Shown here piece by piece: positions 41,677 through 51,842 of a DNA stretch of 64,000 nucleotides. The stretch lies in contig JAZSBL010000030.1 in assembly GCA_045602385.1 (NCBI GenBank), forward strand, positions 7,782 through 71,781, read 5' to 3'. The position numbers and the translations under genes were made by a program. Each line of letters opens with the position of its first letter. Position 1 is the stretch's first letter. The notes under the pieces were generated by a model. That model searched no databases. It had not been told where the DNA came from and saw only the letters and a list, made by a program, of their open reading frames with translations. This DNA is from SVTX01 sp045602385 (GTDB lineage Bacteria > Bacillota > Clostridia > Oscillospirales > CAG-272).

Positions 41677-43092
41677 ATGCAAACTGTAATTGACAGTATA
41701 AAATCAGCGATAAACACCGTGATACCCAGTACGGAAATAAGCGGTGGCGATCTTGATACACTTCTTATGTCGTTCGCTATATTGGGTATGCTTTTGGTCG
41801 TAGGAACTATACTCCGTCTTTACGTACCCTTTATAAAGAAATTCTTTCTCCCCGCATCACTTATCGCGGGCGTGGTCGGCCTTTTGCTCGGCCCCAGCGT
41901 CCTCGGCCTCATTCCCAAGAATATAGTTAACTGTTGGTCAAGCCTCTCGGGCAAGCTTATCGTATTGGTATTCGCCCCCATGCTCATGGGCAAGAAGCAG
42001 GCATCCGGTAAGAAGTACGCGAGAAAGACCTTTAACGGAATATGCTTTGCATACGGCTGCTCCATGGCACAGTATGCTATCCCGCTTTTGTTGACCGCAC
42101 TTCTCTTCACCCCCCTATTTGGAACAAACTCACTCTTTGGAATAAGCTTTGAGTCGGGATGGTGCGGAGGTCACGGCACCGCGGCAGGAATGAGCTCTGT
42201 TTTTGAGAGCCTTGGTTGGACAGAAGGTCAATCCATCGCTGTTACCAACGCTACGTTCGGATTGCTTTGCGGCGTATTCGGTGGAATCGTGCTTGTAAAC
42301 ATTGCGGCAAGACGCGGATGGGCAAAGCATATCGGCAGCGGAAACTCCCTTAGCATCAAGAACACAGAGACCGAGCTTTATACCGACGAAAATAAAGCTA
42401 CCGACACAAAGATTGCCGTATCCGGCAAGGTAATTGATAACTTCGCCTTCCACGCCGCTATTCTTTCAATCGCGATCTTCCTTGGTTGGATAATCTCCTA
42501 CCTCCTTAAGACCTATCTCCACATTTCTCTGCAGTGGTTCACCACGTCAATGCTGGCGGGCGGACTTGTTCAGCTTGTGCTCAACAGAACGAAGTGGGGC
42601 GATGCGGTTGATACAAAGGTTTATTCCAGAATTCAGGGTATCGCTCTTGAATTCCTTGTTGCAGGCGCGGTAGCATCGCTTAACCTCCAGGTTATCGCAG
42701 ATAATATCGTTCCCATCGCAATCGCAACCGTTATCATTTTTGCATTCATGGTCGCATACACACTCTTCTACGCAAGAGGAATATTCGGCAAAGACTGGTT
42801 TGAGAGCAGTATCCTTAATTACGGCATGTGCTCCGGCGTTGTCGCAACGGGTATGCTTCTTTTGAAGGTCTGTGACCCCGAGAATAAATCCGAGGCACTT
42901 CCCCTCTATGCAATACGAGCCCCCTTCATCTCGCTGATTGTGGGCGGAGGTATAATTACCACGACAATGCCCGTGTGGGTAGATCAGTTCGGAATTCTTC
43001 CCGTGGCGCTTGTCTCCCTTGGCGCATTCATTGTCCTTTCTCTGCTCCCAATTATATGCAGAACCTGGTATAAGAAAGGTAAAGAAGAATAA
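41677..43092 (+). CDS. sodium/glutamate symporter-like transporter (ESS/GltS family)
   Basis: The 471-residue membrane protein has ~10-12 helices in two inverted halves. The motifs GWCGGHGTAAGM (residues ~160-172) and the matching YGMCSGVVATGM in the second half resemble the GltS re-entrant signature. It should take up glutamate or a similar dicarboxylic amino acid with sodium. AAAGGAG lies 13 nt before the ATG, farther than normal, so a downstream start is possible. The 2-oxoglutarate-forming operon is close but divergent. Confidence 0.85.
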   Translation: MQTVIDSIKSAINTVIPSTEISGGDLDTLLMSFAILGMLLVVGTILRLYVPFIKKFFLPASLIAGVVGLLLGPSVLGLIPKNIVNCWSSLSGKLIVLVFAPMLMGKKQASGKKYARKTFNGICFAYGCSMAQYAIPLLLTALLFTPLFGTNSLFGISFESGWCGGHGTAAGMSSVFESLGWTEGQSIAVTNATFGLLCGVFGGIVLVNIAARRGWAKHIGSGNSLSIKNTETELYTDENKATDTKIAVSGKVIDNFAFHAAILSIAIFLGWIISYLLKTYLHISLQWFTTSMLAGGLVQLVLNRTKWGDAVDTKVYSRIQGIALEFLVAGAVASLNLQVIADNIVPIAIATVIIFAFMVAYTLFYARGIFGKDWFESSILNYGMCSGVVATGMLLLKVCDPENKSEALPLYAIRAPFISLIVGGGIITTTMPVWVDQFGILPVALVSLGAFIVLSLLPIICRTWYKKGKEE

Positions 43093-43106
43093 TTTTTACA
43101 CACATT

Positions 43107-43141
43107 TCCTCGCTCCGCTCTAACGGAGCGGGGATTTTTTC
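43107..43141 (+). terminator. terminator of the GltS-like gene
   Basis: An 11-bp GC-rich stem (43107-43117 with 43124-43134) is followed by TTTTTTCTT. Confidence 0.9.
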
Positions 43142-43191
43142 TTACCCGCATAAAAATATTTAGCGAAGTGTACTAAATTTGTAAAAACGTG

Positions 43192-43220
43192 TTGACTAGG
43201 CGCGAAACAAGTGATAAAAT
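43192..43220 (+). promoter_or_regulatory. promoter of the OB-fold lipoprotein gene
   Basis: TTGACT (43192-43197) and TAAAAT (43215-43220) with 17-bp spacing. The long in-frame extension from 43211 would begin inside this promoter, which supports the start at 43253. Confidence 0.65.
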
Positions 43221-43252
43221 GTAGGTGTAAAAATTTTAATTTGGAGGATCAA

Positions 43253-45448
43253 ATGCAACTTACCAAAATTCTTTCACTTCTCCTCGTGCTCGTTATGCTG
43301 CTCAGCGCAGTTGCCTGCGATATGTTTGGCAACGATGCAGAAAGCGAAAACGCAAACGAGACAACTGCTACCGAAGCAAAAGAAACAACCGCCAAGGAAG
43401 AAGAACCCTCTGACGAGGAAGAAGACCCCTCTGACGAGGAAGAAGAAACCACTACCAAGGAAGAAGAAACCACTACCAAGGAAGAGGAATCCACTACCAA
43501 GGAAGAAGAGTCCACCGCGAACATACAGACTATAACCATCGCAGAAGCACTTGAGCTTTGCGGAGAGCCCGGCAACAAAACCACCGAGAGATACTACATT
43601 CGCGCGACTATTAAGTCCATTTCCAACTCTCAGTACGGCTCTATGGTCATCTACGATGAGACCGGAGAGATCTCGGTATACGGAACGTACAGCGCAGACG
43701 GCTCAAAATATTTCAATGAGCTCGACCCCATGCCTAACAAGGGCGACGAGGTTCTTCTCTACTGTATCCTCCAGAACTATAACGGAACAAAAGAGGTCCA
43801 GAACGCAAGACTTATCGAGCTTGTTCCCGGTGATAACACCGTAGACCTCACACAGTATAAAAACGCAACCATCGCAGAAGCAAGAGCTGCCGAAGTTGGC
43901 GAAAAGCTTATCGTAAGCGGTACTGTTGCAGGCATTACATACGCTAACGGACACAAACCCAGCGGCGTTGTTCTCGTAAACGGCGCAGATTCCATCTACG
44001 TATACAGCAATGACCTTGCGGGCAGAGTTAAGGTCGGTAGCCGTGTAGAGGTTGCCGCATCCAAGACCTATTGGATCCTTGAAACAGAGCAATCCAATGC
44101 TGCAGCGCACGGATATAAGGGATGCAATCAGCTTGAGGACGTAACCGTTATCTCGGTTACCGACGGCGAGGACAATTGGACGAACGGTCCCATTCCGACA
44201 ACAACAATCAAAGAGATCATGGATACTCCGTTCTCCACTGACATTACAACACAGGTGTTTAAGACAACTGCCCTTGTTACAAAGGCTCCCGGCAACGGAT
44301 TTACTAACTACTATCTCAACGACCTTGACGAAACCACCGGTTCTTACGTTTACACACAGTGCAACGGCAACGACTTCGCTTGGATTGATGCGTTTGACGG
44401 CAAGATCTGCACAGTATACTTTATGGTCATCAACGCAAAGTCCGAGGTTAAGGGATGCACATACCGCTTCCTCCCCTTGAAGATCGTTGACGAAAATTAC
44501 ACCTTCGATACCAACGACACGGCAGCGTTTGTAACGGAGTACCACGGCGCAACACAGTTCGCGGCAAGCTACACAGGTAACCCCGCACTTGAGCTTAAAA
44601 CAAGTGTATCCTCCGCTCTTCTCGGCTTCGAGAACGCAACACTCTCTTATGCATCAAGCGACGAGAGCGTTATCAAGATCGAGGTTGTTGATGGCAAACC
44701 GATCATGAACTGCCTAAAGACAGGTACTGCTACAATCGCGGTAACAGGCTTCTACGGCGGCATTTCGTATAGCACCACCGTTACAGTGACTGTTGATATT
44801 CCCACCGAGGAAATTCCCTCTGTCAACGTTAAGGCTGCAATCGACGCGGCTGTAGGCGAAGAAGTCACCGTTAAGGGCATAGTCGGTCCTTCCCTTGTAA
44901 ACCAGACAGGCTTCTATCTCATCGACGAGAGCGGCGTTATCGCGGTTTGCATGACCGAGGAGGAGCTTGCAAAGGTGCAGCTTGGCCAGGAGATCATTCT
45001 CAAGGGTACAAGAGCAACCAGAACAAAGGGCGGTGCCAATTATTTTGGTCAGACCAACCTTGACGCTTGTGAGATCCTTGTAAACAACTACGGCTCTCAC
45101 GATTACTCAACCACAACCTTCATCGAGGGTAAGACCGCGGCTGACTTCTACGCGCTTAACGTCAAGGAGGACCACGGAACCGAGGTTTACGTAATCACGG
45201 TTACCGTTGAGGTTGTTGAAACCGCATACTACACCAACATGAAGCTTACATCCGGTTCAACCAGCATCTCCCTCTACTGCTCCAGCGCTAGCCAGTACAG
45301 CTTCCTCAAGGCTTACGCGGGACAGGAAGTAACTGTGGAGATAGCTCCTTGTAACTGGAACGACAAGAGCTACTACGCGGGATGCGTTCTTGCTGTAAGA
45401 AATGCAGACGGAACAAAGACCTATAACGAGCTCAACTTCTCAAAGTAA
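43253..45448 (+). CDS. large surface lipoprotein with OB-fold and Ig-like domains
   Basis: The 731-residue lipoprotein has lipobox SAVAC near residue 21 and an acidic, Thr-rich stalk (residues ~25-95) with tandem TTTKEEE-type repeats. A series of ~90-residue beta-rich domains follows. Those starting TIAEALELCG, TIAEARAAEVG and TIKEIMDTPF, and two more near the C-terminus, look like OB-fold modules (pattern VTVKGIV...YLIDESGVIAVC). A bacterial Ig-like (Big_2) domain lies at ~475-535. Such proteins are often attached to the cell surface and bind nucleic acid or polysaccharide. The ATG at 43253 follows GGAGG by 6 nt. Family naming is tentative. Confidence 0.8.
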   Translation: MQLTKILSLLLVLVMLLSAVACDMFGNDAESENANETTATEAKETTAKEEEPSDEEEDPSDEEEETTTKEEETTTKEEESTTKEEESTANIQTITIAEALELCGEPGNKTTERYYIRATIKSISNSQYGSMVIYDETGEISVYGTYSADGSKYFNELDPMPNKGDEVLLYCILQNYNGTKEVQNARLIELVPGDNTVDLTQYKNATIAEARAAEVGEKLIVSGTVAGITYANGHKPSGVVLVNGADSIYVYSNDLAGRVKVGSRVEVAASKTYWILETEQSNAAAHGYKGCNQLEDVTVISVTDGEDNWTNGPIPTTTIKEIMDTPFSTDITTQVFKTTALVTKAPGNGFTNYYLNDLDETTGSYVYTQCNGNDFAWIDAFDGKICTVYFMVINAKSEVKGCTYRFLPLKIVDENYTFDTNDTAAFVTEYHGATQFAASYTGNPALELKTSVSSALLGFENATLSYASSDESVIKIEVVDGKPIMNCLKTGTATIAVTGFYGGISYSTTVTVTVDIPTEEIPSVNVKAAIDAAVGEEVTVKGIVGPSLVNQTGFYLIDESGVIAVCMTEEELAKVQLGQEIILKGTRATRTKGGANYFGQTNLDACEILVNNYGSHDYSTTTFIEGKTAADFYALNVKEDHGTEVYVITVTVEVVETAYYTNMKLTSGSTSISLYCSSASQYSFLKAYAGQEVTVEIAPCNWNDKSYYAGCVLAVRNADGTKTYNELNFSK
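43370..43520 (+). repeat. coding tandem repeat (TTTKEEE units)
   Basis: The stalk of the lipoprotein is encoded by short in-frame repeats of GAAGAAGAAACCACTACCAAG-like units and GAAGAAGACCCCTCTGACGAG-like units. Such repeats may change in number between strains and so vary stalk length. Confidence 0.7.
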
Positions 45449-45463
45449 TCAACTAAAATAACA

Positions 45464-45495
45464 AAAAAGAGCAGACGCAAGTCTGCTCTTTTTCT
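45464..45495. terminator. bidirectional terminator
   Basis: A 13-bp stem (45464-45476 with 45481-45493) with a GCAA tetraloop has T-runs on both sides, between the lipoprotein gene and the converging threonine aldolase. Confidence 0.92.
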
Positions 45496-45498
45496 TTA

Positions 45499-46523
45499 TT
45501 AAATTATCTCGGCAAGCGCCTCGATATCCTCTTTTGTCGTTGCCCAGCTTGTGCAGAAGCGCACGGCGCAGTGCTTCTCGTCGACTCTCTCCCATATCTC
45601 AAATCGAACAAGGGGCGAAAGATCGGCGATCTTCTCGTCCGAAAGGATGATAAACTGCTGATTTGTCGGCGATTTCTTAAAGAAAGTATATCCCTTTTCT
45701 GCAAACAGACACTTTAAGTCCTCGGCGCGATCGATCGCATTTTTACTTATCTCAAAATACAAATTATCGGTAAAAAGCGTGTCGAACTGAACGCTAAGCA
45801 GTCTTCCCTTTGCCAAAAGCGCGCCATTCTGCTTGACCGTTGTGAAAAAATGCCTCGGCGCATTATTGTGTGTGAAGACCACCGCCTCACCGCAAAGCGC
45901 GCCTACCTTTGTGCCGCCGATGTAAAAGACGTCGCAAAGATTTGCAATATCACGGAGCGTAACGTCACTCTCACGGCTCATAAGTCCGTATCCAAGCCTC
46001 GCGCCGTCGATAAAAAGCGGAATGTCATGTCGGCGGCATAGCGAGTATATCTCCTCAAGCTCTGCTTTGGCGTATATCGTGCCATATTCGGTCGGATACG
46101 AGATGTAGACCATTCCGGGGATACCATATGCTCGTGCGCCCCGTCGGCGTAGAAGGAAGAAATAAGCACCTCTACGTCTGCGGCCTTTAATTTGCCGTCA
46201 TAGCCCGGAACAGTCAACACCTTGTGACCCGAGGCCTCGATAGCTCCCGCCTCGTGTGCGCTGATATGGCCGGTCGTAGCGGCAATAACGCCCTCATAAT
46301 TCTTGAGCATCGAATCTATCACTATTCTGTTGGTCTGCGTACCGCCGGTAAGGAATCTCACGTCCGCGCCCTCGCGCCCAACCGCCGCGCGTATCTTCTC
46401 TCTCGCGATCTCGGTGTATTTATCGTTGCCGTATCCGGGACAGGGCTCCATATTGGAATTAACAAGCGCCTCCAGGATCTTAGGATGCGCGCCCACGTTA
46501 TAATCACATTCAAAAGATAGCAT
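45499..46523 (-). pseudogene. threonine aldolase (low-specificity), disrupted by a single-base frameshift
   Basis: Two adjacent reading frames together give one ~341-residue PLP-dependent aldolase of the LtaE/beta-eliminating-lyase family. The first frame (46523 to ~46120) has LSFECDYNVGAHPKIL, FLTGGTQTNR and GHISAHEAG. The second (~46113 to 45499) has FIDGARLGYGL and the PLP-lysine region FYIGGTKVGALCGE. The break falls at 46114-46120, where a CCCCGG run would need one more G to restore HMVSPGMVYISYPTEYG. Either the gene is inactivated or a base was lost in sequencing or assembly; the rest shows no decay, which favours a recent change or an error. GGAGG lies before the ATG at 46523. Confidence 0.85.
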
Positions 46524-46601
46524 AATGCCTCCTGTTATAATCACTAAAACAACTTTAAATATATAATATCAAAAATTGATCCCAAAGTCAAGCCAAATAC
46601 A

Positions 46602-46626
46602 ACAAAAACCCCCCATAACGGGGGGC
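46602..46626 (-). terminator. terminator of the Ig-repeat/ABC operon
   Basis: A 6-bp all-GC stem (46609-46614 with 46620-46625), loop ATAAC, is followed on the minus strand by TTTTTGTT. It lies 58 nt after the stop of the Ig-repeat gene. Confidence 0.8.
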
Positions 46627-46683
46627 TTTTATTGCTTCTAAAATTGAACGTATCAATTTTAAAAAATATTTGTTTTGCTTATC

Positions 46684-49600
46684 TTAGGGGTGATAGTACT
46701 CCATAGCTATACACGCGCCAAGATCCTTATAGTAAAGGGTTATATGGTCACCGGTAGCTATCTGTTCATTCAACGGTCCAACCATCGTACCGTCGGTGTA
46801 CGCCAATCCTCCGCCACTCGTCTGGAATATAGGCGCCCATCTTCCGCTCTGCTGATATATAGTATTGGCCGCATAATCAAGCGCGAGATTCTGGAAGGAT
46901 GTGGTGTTATTGTCATGGTGCGACTGCATGATCATGACGCCATCCTTTTCAAAGCTTGCGTTGCACATGCCTGCTCCGTCAAAGCCCATACCTGCGTTAC
47001 CCATTGCAACCATCATCATGTTGATCGTCTCAACACCCTGGATTTTATTTGTAGTTACAAATCCAAACGCATTATTGCCCAAAGCCTTACCGATAAGAGG
47101 ACTCATCGCTCTTATCTGTGCCGCCATCTGCGTCTGACCAACCGCTACGAACCATGCCTCCTGGCCTGTTACGTAGGTTGAGATCTCGCTTGCGGCATCC
47201 GCTTTAACTACAACACCGCAATTGCGCTCCATTGCATAATTGACGTGCGGAGCCTGCGCAAGTATTACAGGACCGCCGTTCTTGGAAAGGGAGGAATCTA
47301 CAATATTTACATCAAGATTGGGGATATAGTCCCATGTTACCTCTTGCTCTCCGCCGCGATCCTGCTGATGCTCGTTAAGACTCCACAGGAAGAGGTGACC
47401 CTGCCATGAGTTGTAGAATCTAACCTTGTTAAGGTTAAGCTCACTTCCCATGTTCTCTACTATGACGGAGGTCATGTAAGCGTCAATATTGACGTTTGTC
47501 ATATTGATGGTAGTCTCACCGACCTTGTAGCAAACAAGACCTCTCATGTGTCTTTCACTTGCGGACTGGTCGTTGGAGTTCGGGTCGTCGTCTCTTGTCG
47601 CAATATCTCTTATATTAACAACGTAGTCGCGGAATGCCTGTTTTGTTTTCTTGGTTGCGATCTCGTCGTGAGCCGCGCTGGTAAGTCTTATTCTGAAAAG
47701 GTCTGACGATGAATAATCGTCATCGTTGTTAGCTACGCCCTTGGGTGTTACGCAAGGTACATCGTAGGAGTAAACGCTGAAATAGTTTCCGTAGATCGAG
47801 AAGCTCTTCTCCTCAGGACGGAGATCACGGCGGAACAATCCAACGTGATCAAACAGGCCCTGATTTACGCCCTTGCTGTCGATGTAGAAGTATTCGGACG
47901 GAAGGTCCTCCTCTCCAACGTCAAGATTGCAATGCAATACGATAGACGCAAGTCTGTCGGGTCTGCTCACACCCTTGGTGGCAAGGAATCTATCAACTGC
48001 GGCTACCTGCGTAACAGAGTTTTCGCTGCCAAAGCATTCCTGAGTAATATCATGGGAGCTGTTTGTCATCATATTAAGCTCCCACGCCTCGTATACGTTG
48101 TATCCGTCAACTACCTTTACGGTGTGCGTCTTAACGATATCGGGGTTTGAAGGATCGTATCTTGAAGGATCCTCGGGACGGATCTCAAGTGTAAATGTGC
48201 TACCTATTGCCGCCTCTGTAAAGTCGTAGGAGTTATCCGCAGGATTAAATGCTACGTATGCCGAGTAATCGGACAAAAGCTCTCCGTCCTTGTAAACGTT
48301 TACAGTAGTTCTCTCTGTTCTGCCGTCCGTTTCTATGATATTATAATTTTCGTCAAGAATAACAACGTTGAGATAGAAGTAGAACTTGTTATCATCACCA
48401 ACGTAGTAGGGGCTGCTGCCATCTCTGAAGTTATTCTTGTAGCTTTCACGGGCTACAAGCTCGTCGGGCTTAAGCGTACCGAAGATAAATCCGGTGTTAC
48501 CCTCAACCTCTGCTTTATCTCTGACCTCGATCTCAATCTCACCGGTTTTACCCATGTAACTAACAACAAGCTTTGTTTTACCAACCTGTGCGCTGCTGGG
48601 CCACTCTGCAATTTTCAGCTTTGTATTTTCATCCGTAAGTCTCACGTATGTGACCGCGCCGTCAGTGTACGTTACCTTGACCAAAAGTCCGGAAACGTCA
48701 TACTTGTCTGAACCGGTATAGATAACAGTACGTACTGTTCCGGGAACGATCTCAACCTTGGAAACACCCTTTACAGTAACGATTACCGTGGTTTTATACT
48801 TTACTCCCTTAGCATCGGTATAAGTAATGTCTATATGCTGATCTCCGACCTTCGTGGGGTCAATATCGTTGTGCGTAATAGCTGCATCTTCCTTTACGCT
48901 GACAAGATATGTATCTCCGTTATCATAAACGAACGCAACCTTCATGTCGCTGAGATCCAGCTCCTGTCCCTGGAATATGGACGGAGGAATAGATCCCGTA
49001 ATAGCATGGATATACTGAAGCTTAATGATCTTAAGTTCTCTCTCTATCGTGCCCGCATCCTCGTGTGTAATGGTGATCTTTACGCCGTTAGCAACGGACT
49101 CCTCTTTCGTTGTGATACCCTTTATATCGGAGAGCTTCTTCTGCTCCTCTGCCTTTACATTGCCCGCAACGTCGGTGTAGGTAACCTTGATCATAATATT
49201 ATCAAAGTCTACCGCATGTCCGTCTCTGACTGTATCAAAGTCCGCATCAAAGAATTCAATCTTGGATATGCCGATAATATCGTAAACGTATTGGTATTCA
49301 ACTACTCCGGGAATGGATACGTCAAGGTATCCCTTACCAACTGTGCCTGTGTTAGCTGTGCCAACTACAACGCCGTCCGCAATTCTAAAGGTGCGGATAA
49401 TGGGCTCAAAGCCCTCAGTCGAGAAGGTTACCGTAACCTCTATGCCGGACGCATCGAGAGTTTCACCCTTCTTAACCTGAGTAGCAACTCCTCTTACAGT
49501 AGTGCTGCTAACGGGAAGAACTGTAACGTTAACGGTTGTTTCCTCGGTTTTTCCGTTAAACGTGTAGGTCGCCTTCAGCACTGCATTACCTGCCGCAGTG

Positions 49601-51288
49601 GTAACCACGTCAGTGATAGTGGCTGTGACCTTCTTTCGGGTGTTATTATCAAAGTTAGCAAATACCGTCACGCTTGATTCGTCATAATCTCCGCCAAGCT
49701 CAACGTACTTGTCGTATGCGGTAATTTCAATGCTTACAAGATCGGGAGGTGTGGTCGTGATTATGATATCGTCCGTGAAGGTTCCCCACTCACCCGTGTA
49801 AGTAACGGTAAGGGTCTTATTCTCCTCGGAATCCTTATCCAAGGTATCAACGTTAGTTGTAATACCTGTTTCGAGCAGAACCTCGGAGCCCTTTTCATCG
49901 TCGAATATACCGTATACGGCTATATCGTCAACCGAAATGGGGTCTCCGGCCTGAATGACCGTGTTCTCCTTATCGGCTCTTATCGCCACAACTGTGCAGA
50001 TCTTGACCGTGTATGTTATAGTCTTGTCAAGATATGTAATGCTTATAGTCTGCTCACCGGGCTTGCTTGTATCGATCGTTCCGTCGATCTTAAGCGCGCT
50101 TGCACTCAAGGTCTCATTCGTTCCGTCGGTGTAGCTTGCGTATACCTGAAGTCCACTGATATCAAAGGCTTCGCCCTTAAGCATCTCCTTCTTTATACCG
50201 GACTGCACCTGAATCTGGCTTGCACCGACAACCTCTACGGTTGCGGTAGCTGTCAGTCCTGCATGAGAGAATACAAGCTGCTGATCTCCAACCTTAGTTG
50301 TGTCAACCGTGCATGTAATATTCGATGCGTTAAGCTCGTCCTTGGTTGTGCCATCGGTATAATAGAGCCAGCCCTTAAGCTCAGGAGCCGCGTATGCGTC
50401 ACCAATCTTTACCTTTTCGGGGTAAGAGCCCTTGTTGATCTCTATGTGATCGGGAGCTATAACCTCTACAGGAAATTCAATTGTCTTGTCCTTGTATGTA
50501 ACTGTAAGCTGCTTTACGCCGGCAGTTGAAGTATCAATTGTACCAACTGTAAGATCCTTGTACTCCTTGTCGGCGGTTACGTCGTTAGTGTAAGTAACCA
50601 AAACCTGAATTCCGGCAACGTCAAGAGTCTGACCTACCTTGATCTTGGATGCAACTGTGCCTGTGATGACGGTAATATCCTTTACACCGATAACGTTAAA
50701 CTTAACGGTGTCTGTCATCGTGGGATCCGCATTGTAGGTTACCGTCATTGTCTTCTCTCCGGCAACAGTTGTATCAACTGTGGAGAGTGTATACTGATCC
50801 TTGTTAAGGATCTCTTCTCTGCCCGTGCTGTATATCGCGATTACCTGAAGGGTATCGAGCTTAAGCTCATCGAATACGTAGCAATTGGTATCCTCAACTG
50901 CAATATTAGCATCAATACCGATAACGTATGCAGTTGCCTCAGGGTCAACGACCGCTATGCGGAATGTTGTGCTGACACTCTGGTATGTTACCTTAACGGT
51001 CTTCATACCAACCTCGGAGGTGTCTACTGCGCCGACAGTTACGTCAGCAAATCCAACGGTCTTGCTTGTTCCGTCACTGTAATTTACCTTTACCTGAATG
51101 CCCGAAAAATCGGGGATCGCATCCAGATTTACCTGTGCGGGGGTAGTTCCCTCGACAACCTCAATAGAGGTTACCGTTACCTCGGCTGAGGGCCCGTCCT
51201 CGGTCTCCTCCTCCGGCTTTGCGCATGCGGCAAGGCAAACCAATACCGCAAGCATTGCTATAAATAAGATTAATAATTTGCGTTTCAT
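46684..51288 (-). CDS. giant Ig-repeat surface lipoprotein
   Basis: The 1534-residue lipoprotein has signal and lipobox CLAAC (Cys ~21). About eleven group-3 bacterial Ig-like (Big_3) domains of ~75 residues follow, each with the pattern KGEALDVSGIQVYVTYTDG...VDTSKVGEK..TVTY. The last ~590 residues (from ~945) form a different domain with many short beta strands and Asn/Asp turns, including GSELNLNKVRFYNSWQGH, which suggests a right-handed beta-helix. It stands out from the membrane as a long rod. It lies downstream of an ABC transporter and a small anchored Ig-like protein, all on one strand. A binding or adhesive role is inferred. Confidence 0.82.
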   Translation of the reverse strand: MKRKLLILFIAMLAVLVCLAACAKPEEETEDGPSAEVTVTSIEVVEGTTPAQVNLDAIPDFSGIQVKVNYSDGTSKTVGFADVTVGAVDTSEVGMKTVKVTYQSVSTTFRIAVVDPEATAYVIGIDANIAVEDTNCYVFDELKLDTLQVIAIYSTGREEILNKDQYTLSTVDTTVAGEKTMTVTYNADPTMTDTVKFNVIGVKDITVITGTVASKIKVGQTLDVAGIQVLVTYTNDVTADKEYKDLTVGTIDTSTAGVKQLTVTYKDKTIEFPVEVIAPDHIEINKGSYPEKVKIGDAYAAPELKGWLYYTDGTTKDELNASNITCTVDTTKVGDQQLVFSHAGLTATATVEVVGASQIQVQSGIKKEMLKGEAFDISGLQVYASYTDGTNETLSASALKIDGTIDTSKPGEQTISITYLDKTITYTVKICTVVAIRADKENTVIQAGDPISVDDIAVYGIFDDEKGSEVLLETGITTNVDTLDKDSEENKTLTVTYTGEWGTFTDDIIITTTPPDLVSIEITAYDKYVELGGDYDESSVTVFANFDNNTRKKVTATITDVVTTAAGNAVLKATYTFNGKTEETTVNVTVLPVSSTTVRGVATQVKKGETLDASGIEVTVTFSTEGFEPIIRTFRIADGVVVGTANTGTVGKGYLDVSIPGVVEYQYVYDIIGISKIEFFDADFDTVRDGHAVDFDNIMIKVTYTDVAGNVKAEEQKKLSDIKGITTKEESVANGVKITITHEDAGTIERELKIIKLQYIHAITGSIPPSIFQGQELDLSDMKVAFVYDNGDTYLVSVKEDAAITHNDIDPTKVGDQHIDITYTDAKGVKYKTTVIVTVKGVSKVEIVPGTVRTVIYTGSDKYDVSGLLVKVTYTDGAVTYVRLTDENTKLKIAEWPSSAQVGKTKLVVSYMGKTGEIEIEVRDKAEVEGNTGFIFGTLKPDELVARESYKNNFRDGSSPYYVGDDNKFYFYLNVVILDENYNIIETDGRTERTTVNVYKDGELLSDYSAYVAFNPADNSYDFTEAAIGSTFTLEIRPEDPSRYDPSNPDIVKTHTVKVVDGYNVYEAWELNMMTNSSHDITQECFGSENSVTQVAAVDRFLATKGVSRPDRLASIVLHCNLDVGEEDLPSEYFYIDSKGVNQGLFDHVGLFRRDLRPEEKSFSIYGNYFSVYSYDVPCVTPKGVANNDDDYSSSDLFRIRLTSAAHDEIATKKTKQAFRDYVVNIRDIATRDDDPNSNDQSASERHMRGLVCYKVGETTINMTNVNIDAYMTSVIVENMGSELNLNKVRFYNSWQGHLFLWSLNEHQQDRGGEQEVTWDYIPNLDVNIVDSSLSKNGGPVILAQAPHVNYAMERNCGVVVKADAASEISTYVTGQEAWFVAVGQTQMAAQIRAMSPLIGKALGNNAFGFVTTNKIQGVETINMMMVAMGNAGMGFDGAGMCNASFEKDGVMIMQSHHDNNTTSFQNLALDYAANTIYQQSGRWAPIFQTSGGGLAYTDGTMVGPLNEQIATGDHITLYYKDLGACIAMEYYHP

Positions 51289-51444
51289 TTTTAATATCCT
51301 TTCGTATAGGCATTTTAAAAATTAAAATGTTTGATTTTGTTCAGGTTAAGTCGTGCGACTGAACCCAAAGGCTTCGCCCTGATTCTATTTACAACCTCCT
51401 TTACAACGTATTTTTTATTGGTAGCTTTGTTTGCATGTCAACAC

Positions 51445-51840
51445 TTACGGGGAAATGATAAGAATCGAGTCCTCGGCGTTACTGCCATCCTTAGCTATGA
51501 TTCTTACCTTTAGCATTCCGGGGGTGGTAAACGTTACTACGCCGTACTCGTCTACGCTTGCCACGTGCGACTGCTCATAAGCGAAGTCTACTTCTGTATT
51601 TGATGCGTCATCGGGATAAACGTGATAATCTAACTTTATACGTCTCTCTCCCTTTTCATTTGGCGTTACAATGATGTAATCGCCATGCGTATCGCTGTAT
51701 TTTTGTCCCTCGTTGGTTATCTCTACACGCTCAACGGGGATAACCTCCTCAAACACCTTGAACTGCAATCCGAAGAAGCTTACAAGTGCTATTGCCGCTA
51801 TATATATAAGGGCTATTAAAATTACTACTGATTTTTTCAT
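51445..51840 (-). CDS. membrane-anchored Ig-like (Big_2-type) domain protein
   Basis: The 131-residue protein has one N-terminal membrane helix (residues ~4-26) and one extracytoplasmic Ig-like domain (VERVEITNEGQKYSD...LDYHVYPDDASNTEVDF...VASVDEYGVVTFTTPGMLKVRIIAKDGS). It starts 3 nt after the permease stop, so it belongs to the ABC operon and may be a periplasm-facing accessory of the transporter. Confidence 0.78.
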   Translation of the reverse strand: MKKSVVILIALIYIAAIALVSFFGLQFKVFEEVIPVERVEITNEGQKYSDTHGDYIIVTPNEKGERRIKLDYHVYPDDASNTEVDFAYEQSHVASVDEYGVVTFTTPGMLKVRIIAKDGSNAEDSILIISP

Positions 51841-51842
51841 AA

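Noticed and set aside
43370..43520. Short regular repeats that might be a CRISPR array.
   Set aside because: The units are in frame, have no unique spacers and encode the acidic TTTKEEE stalk of a lipoprotein.
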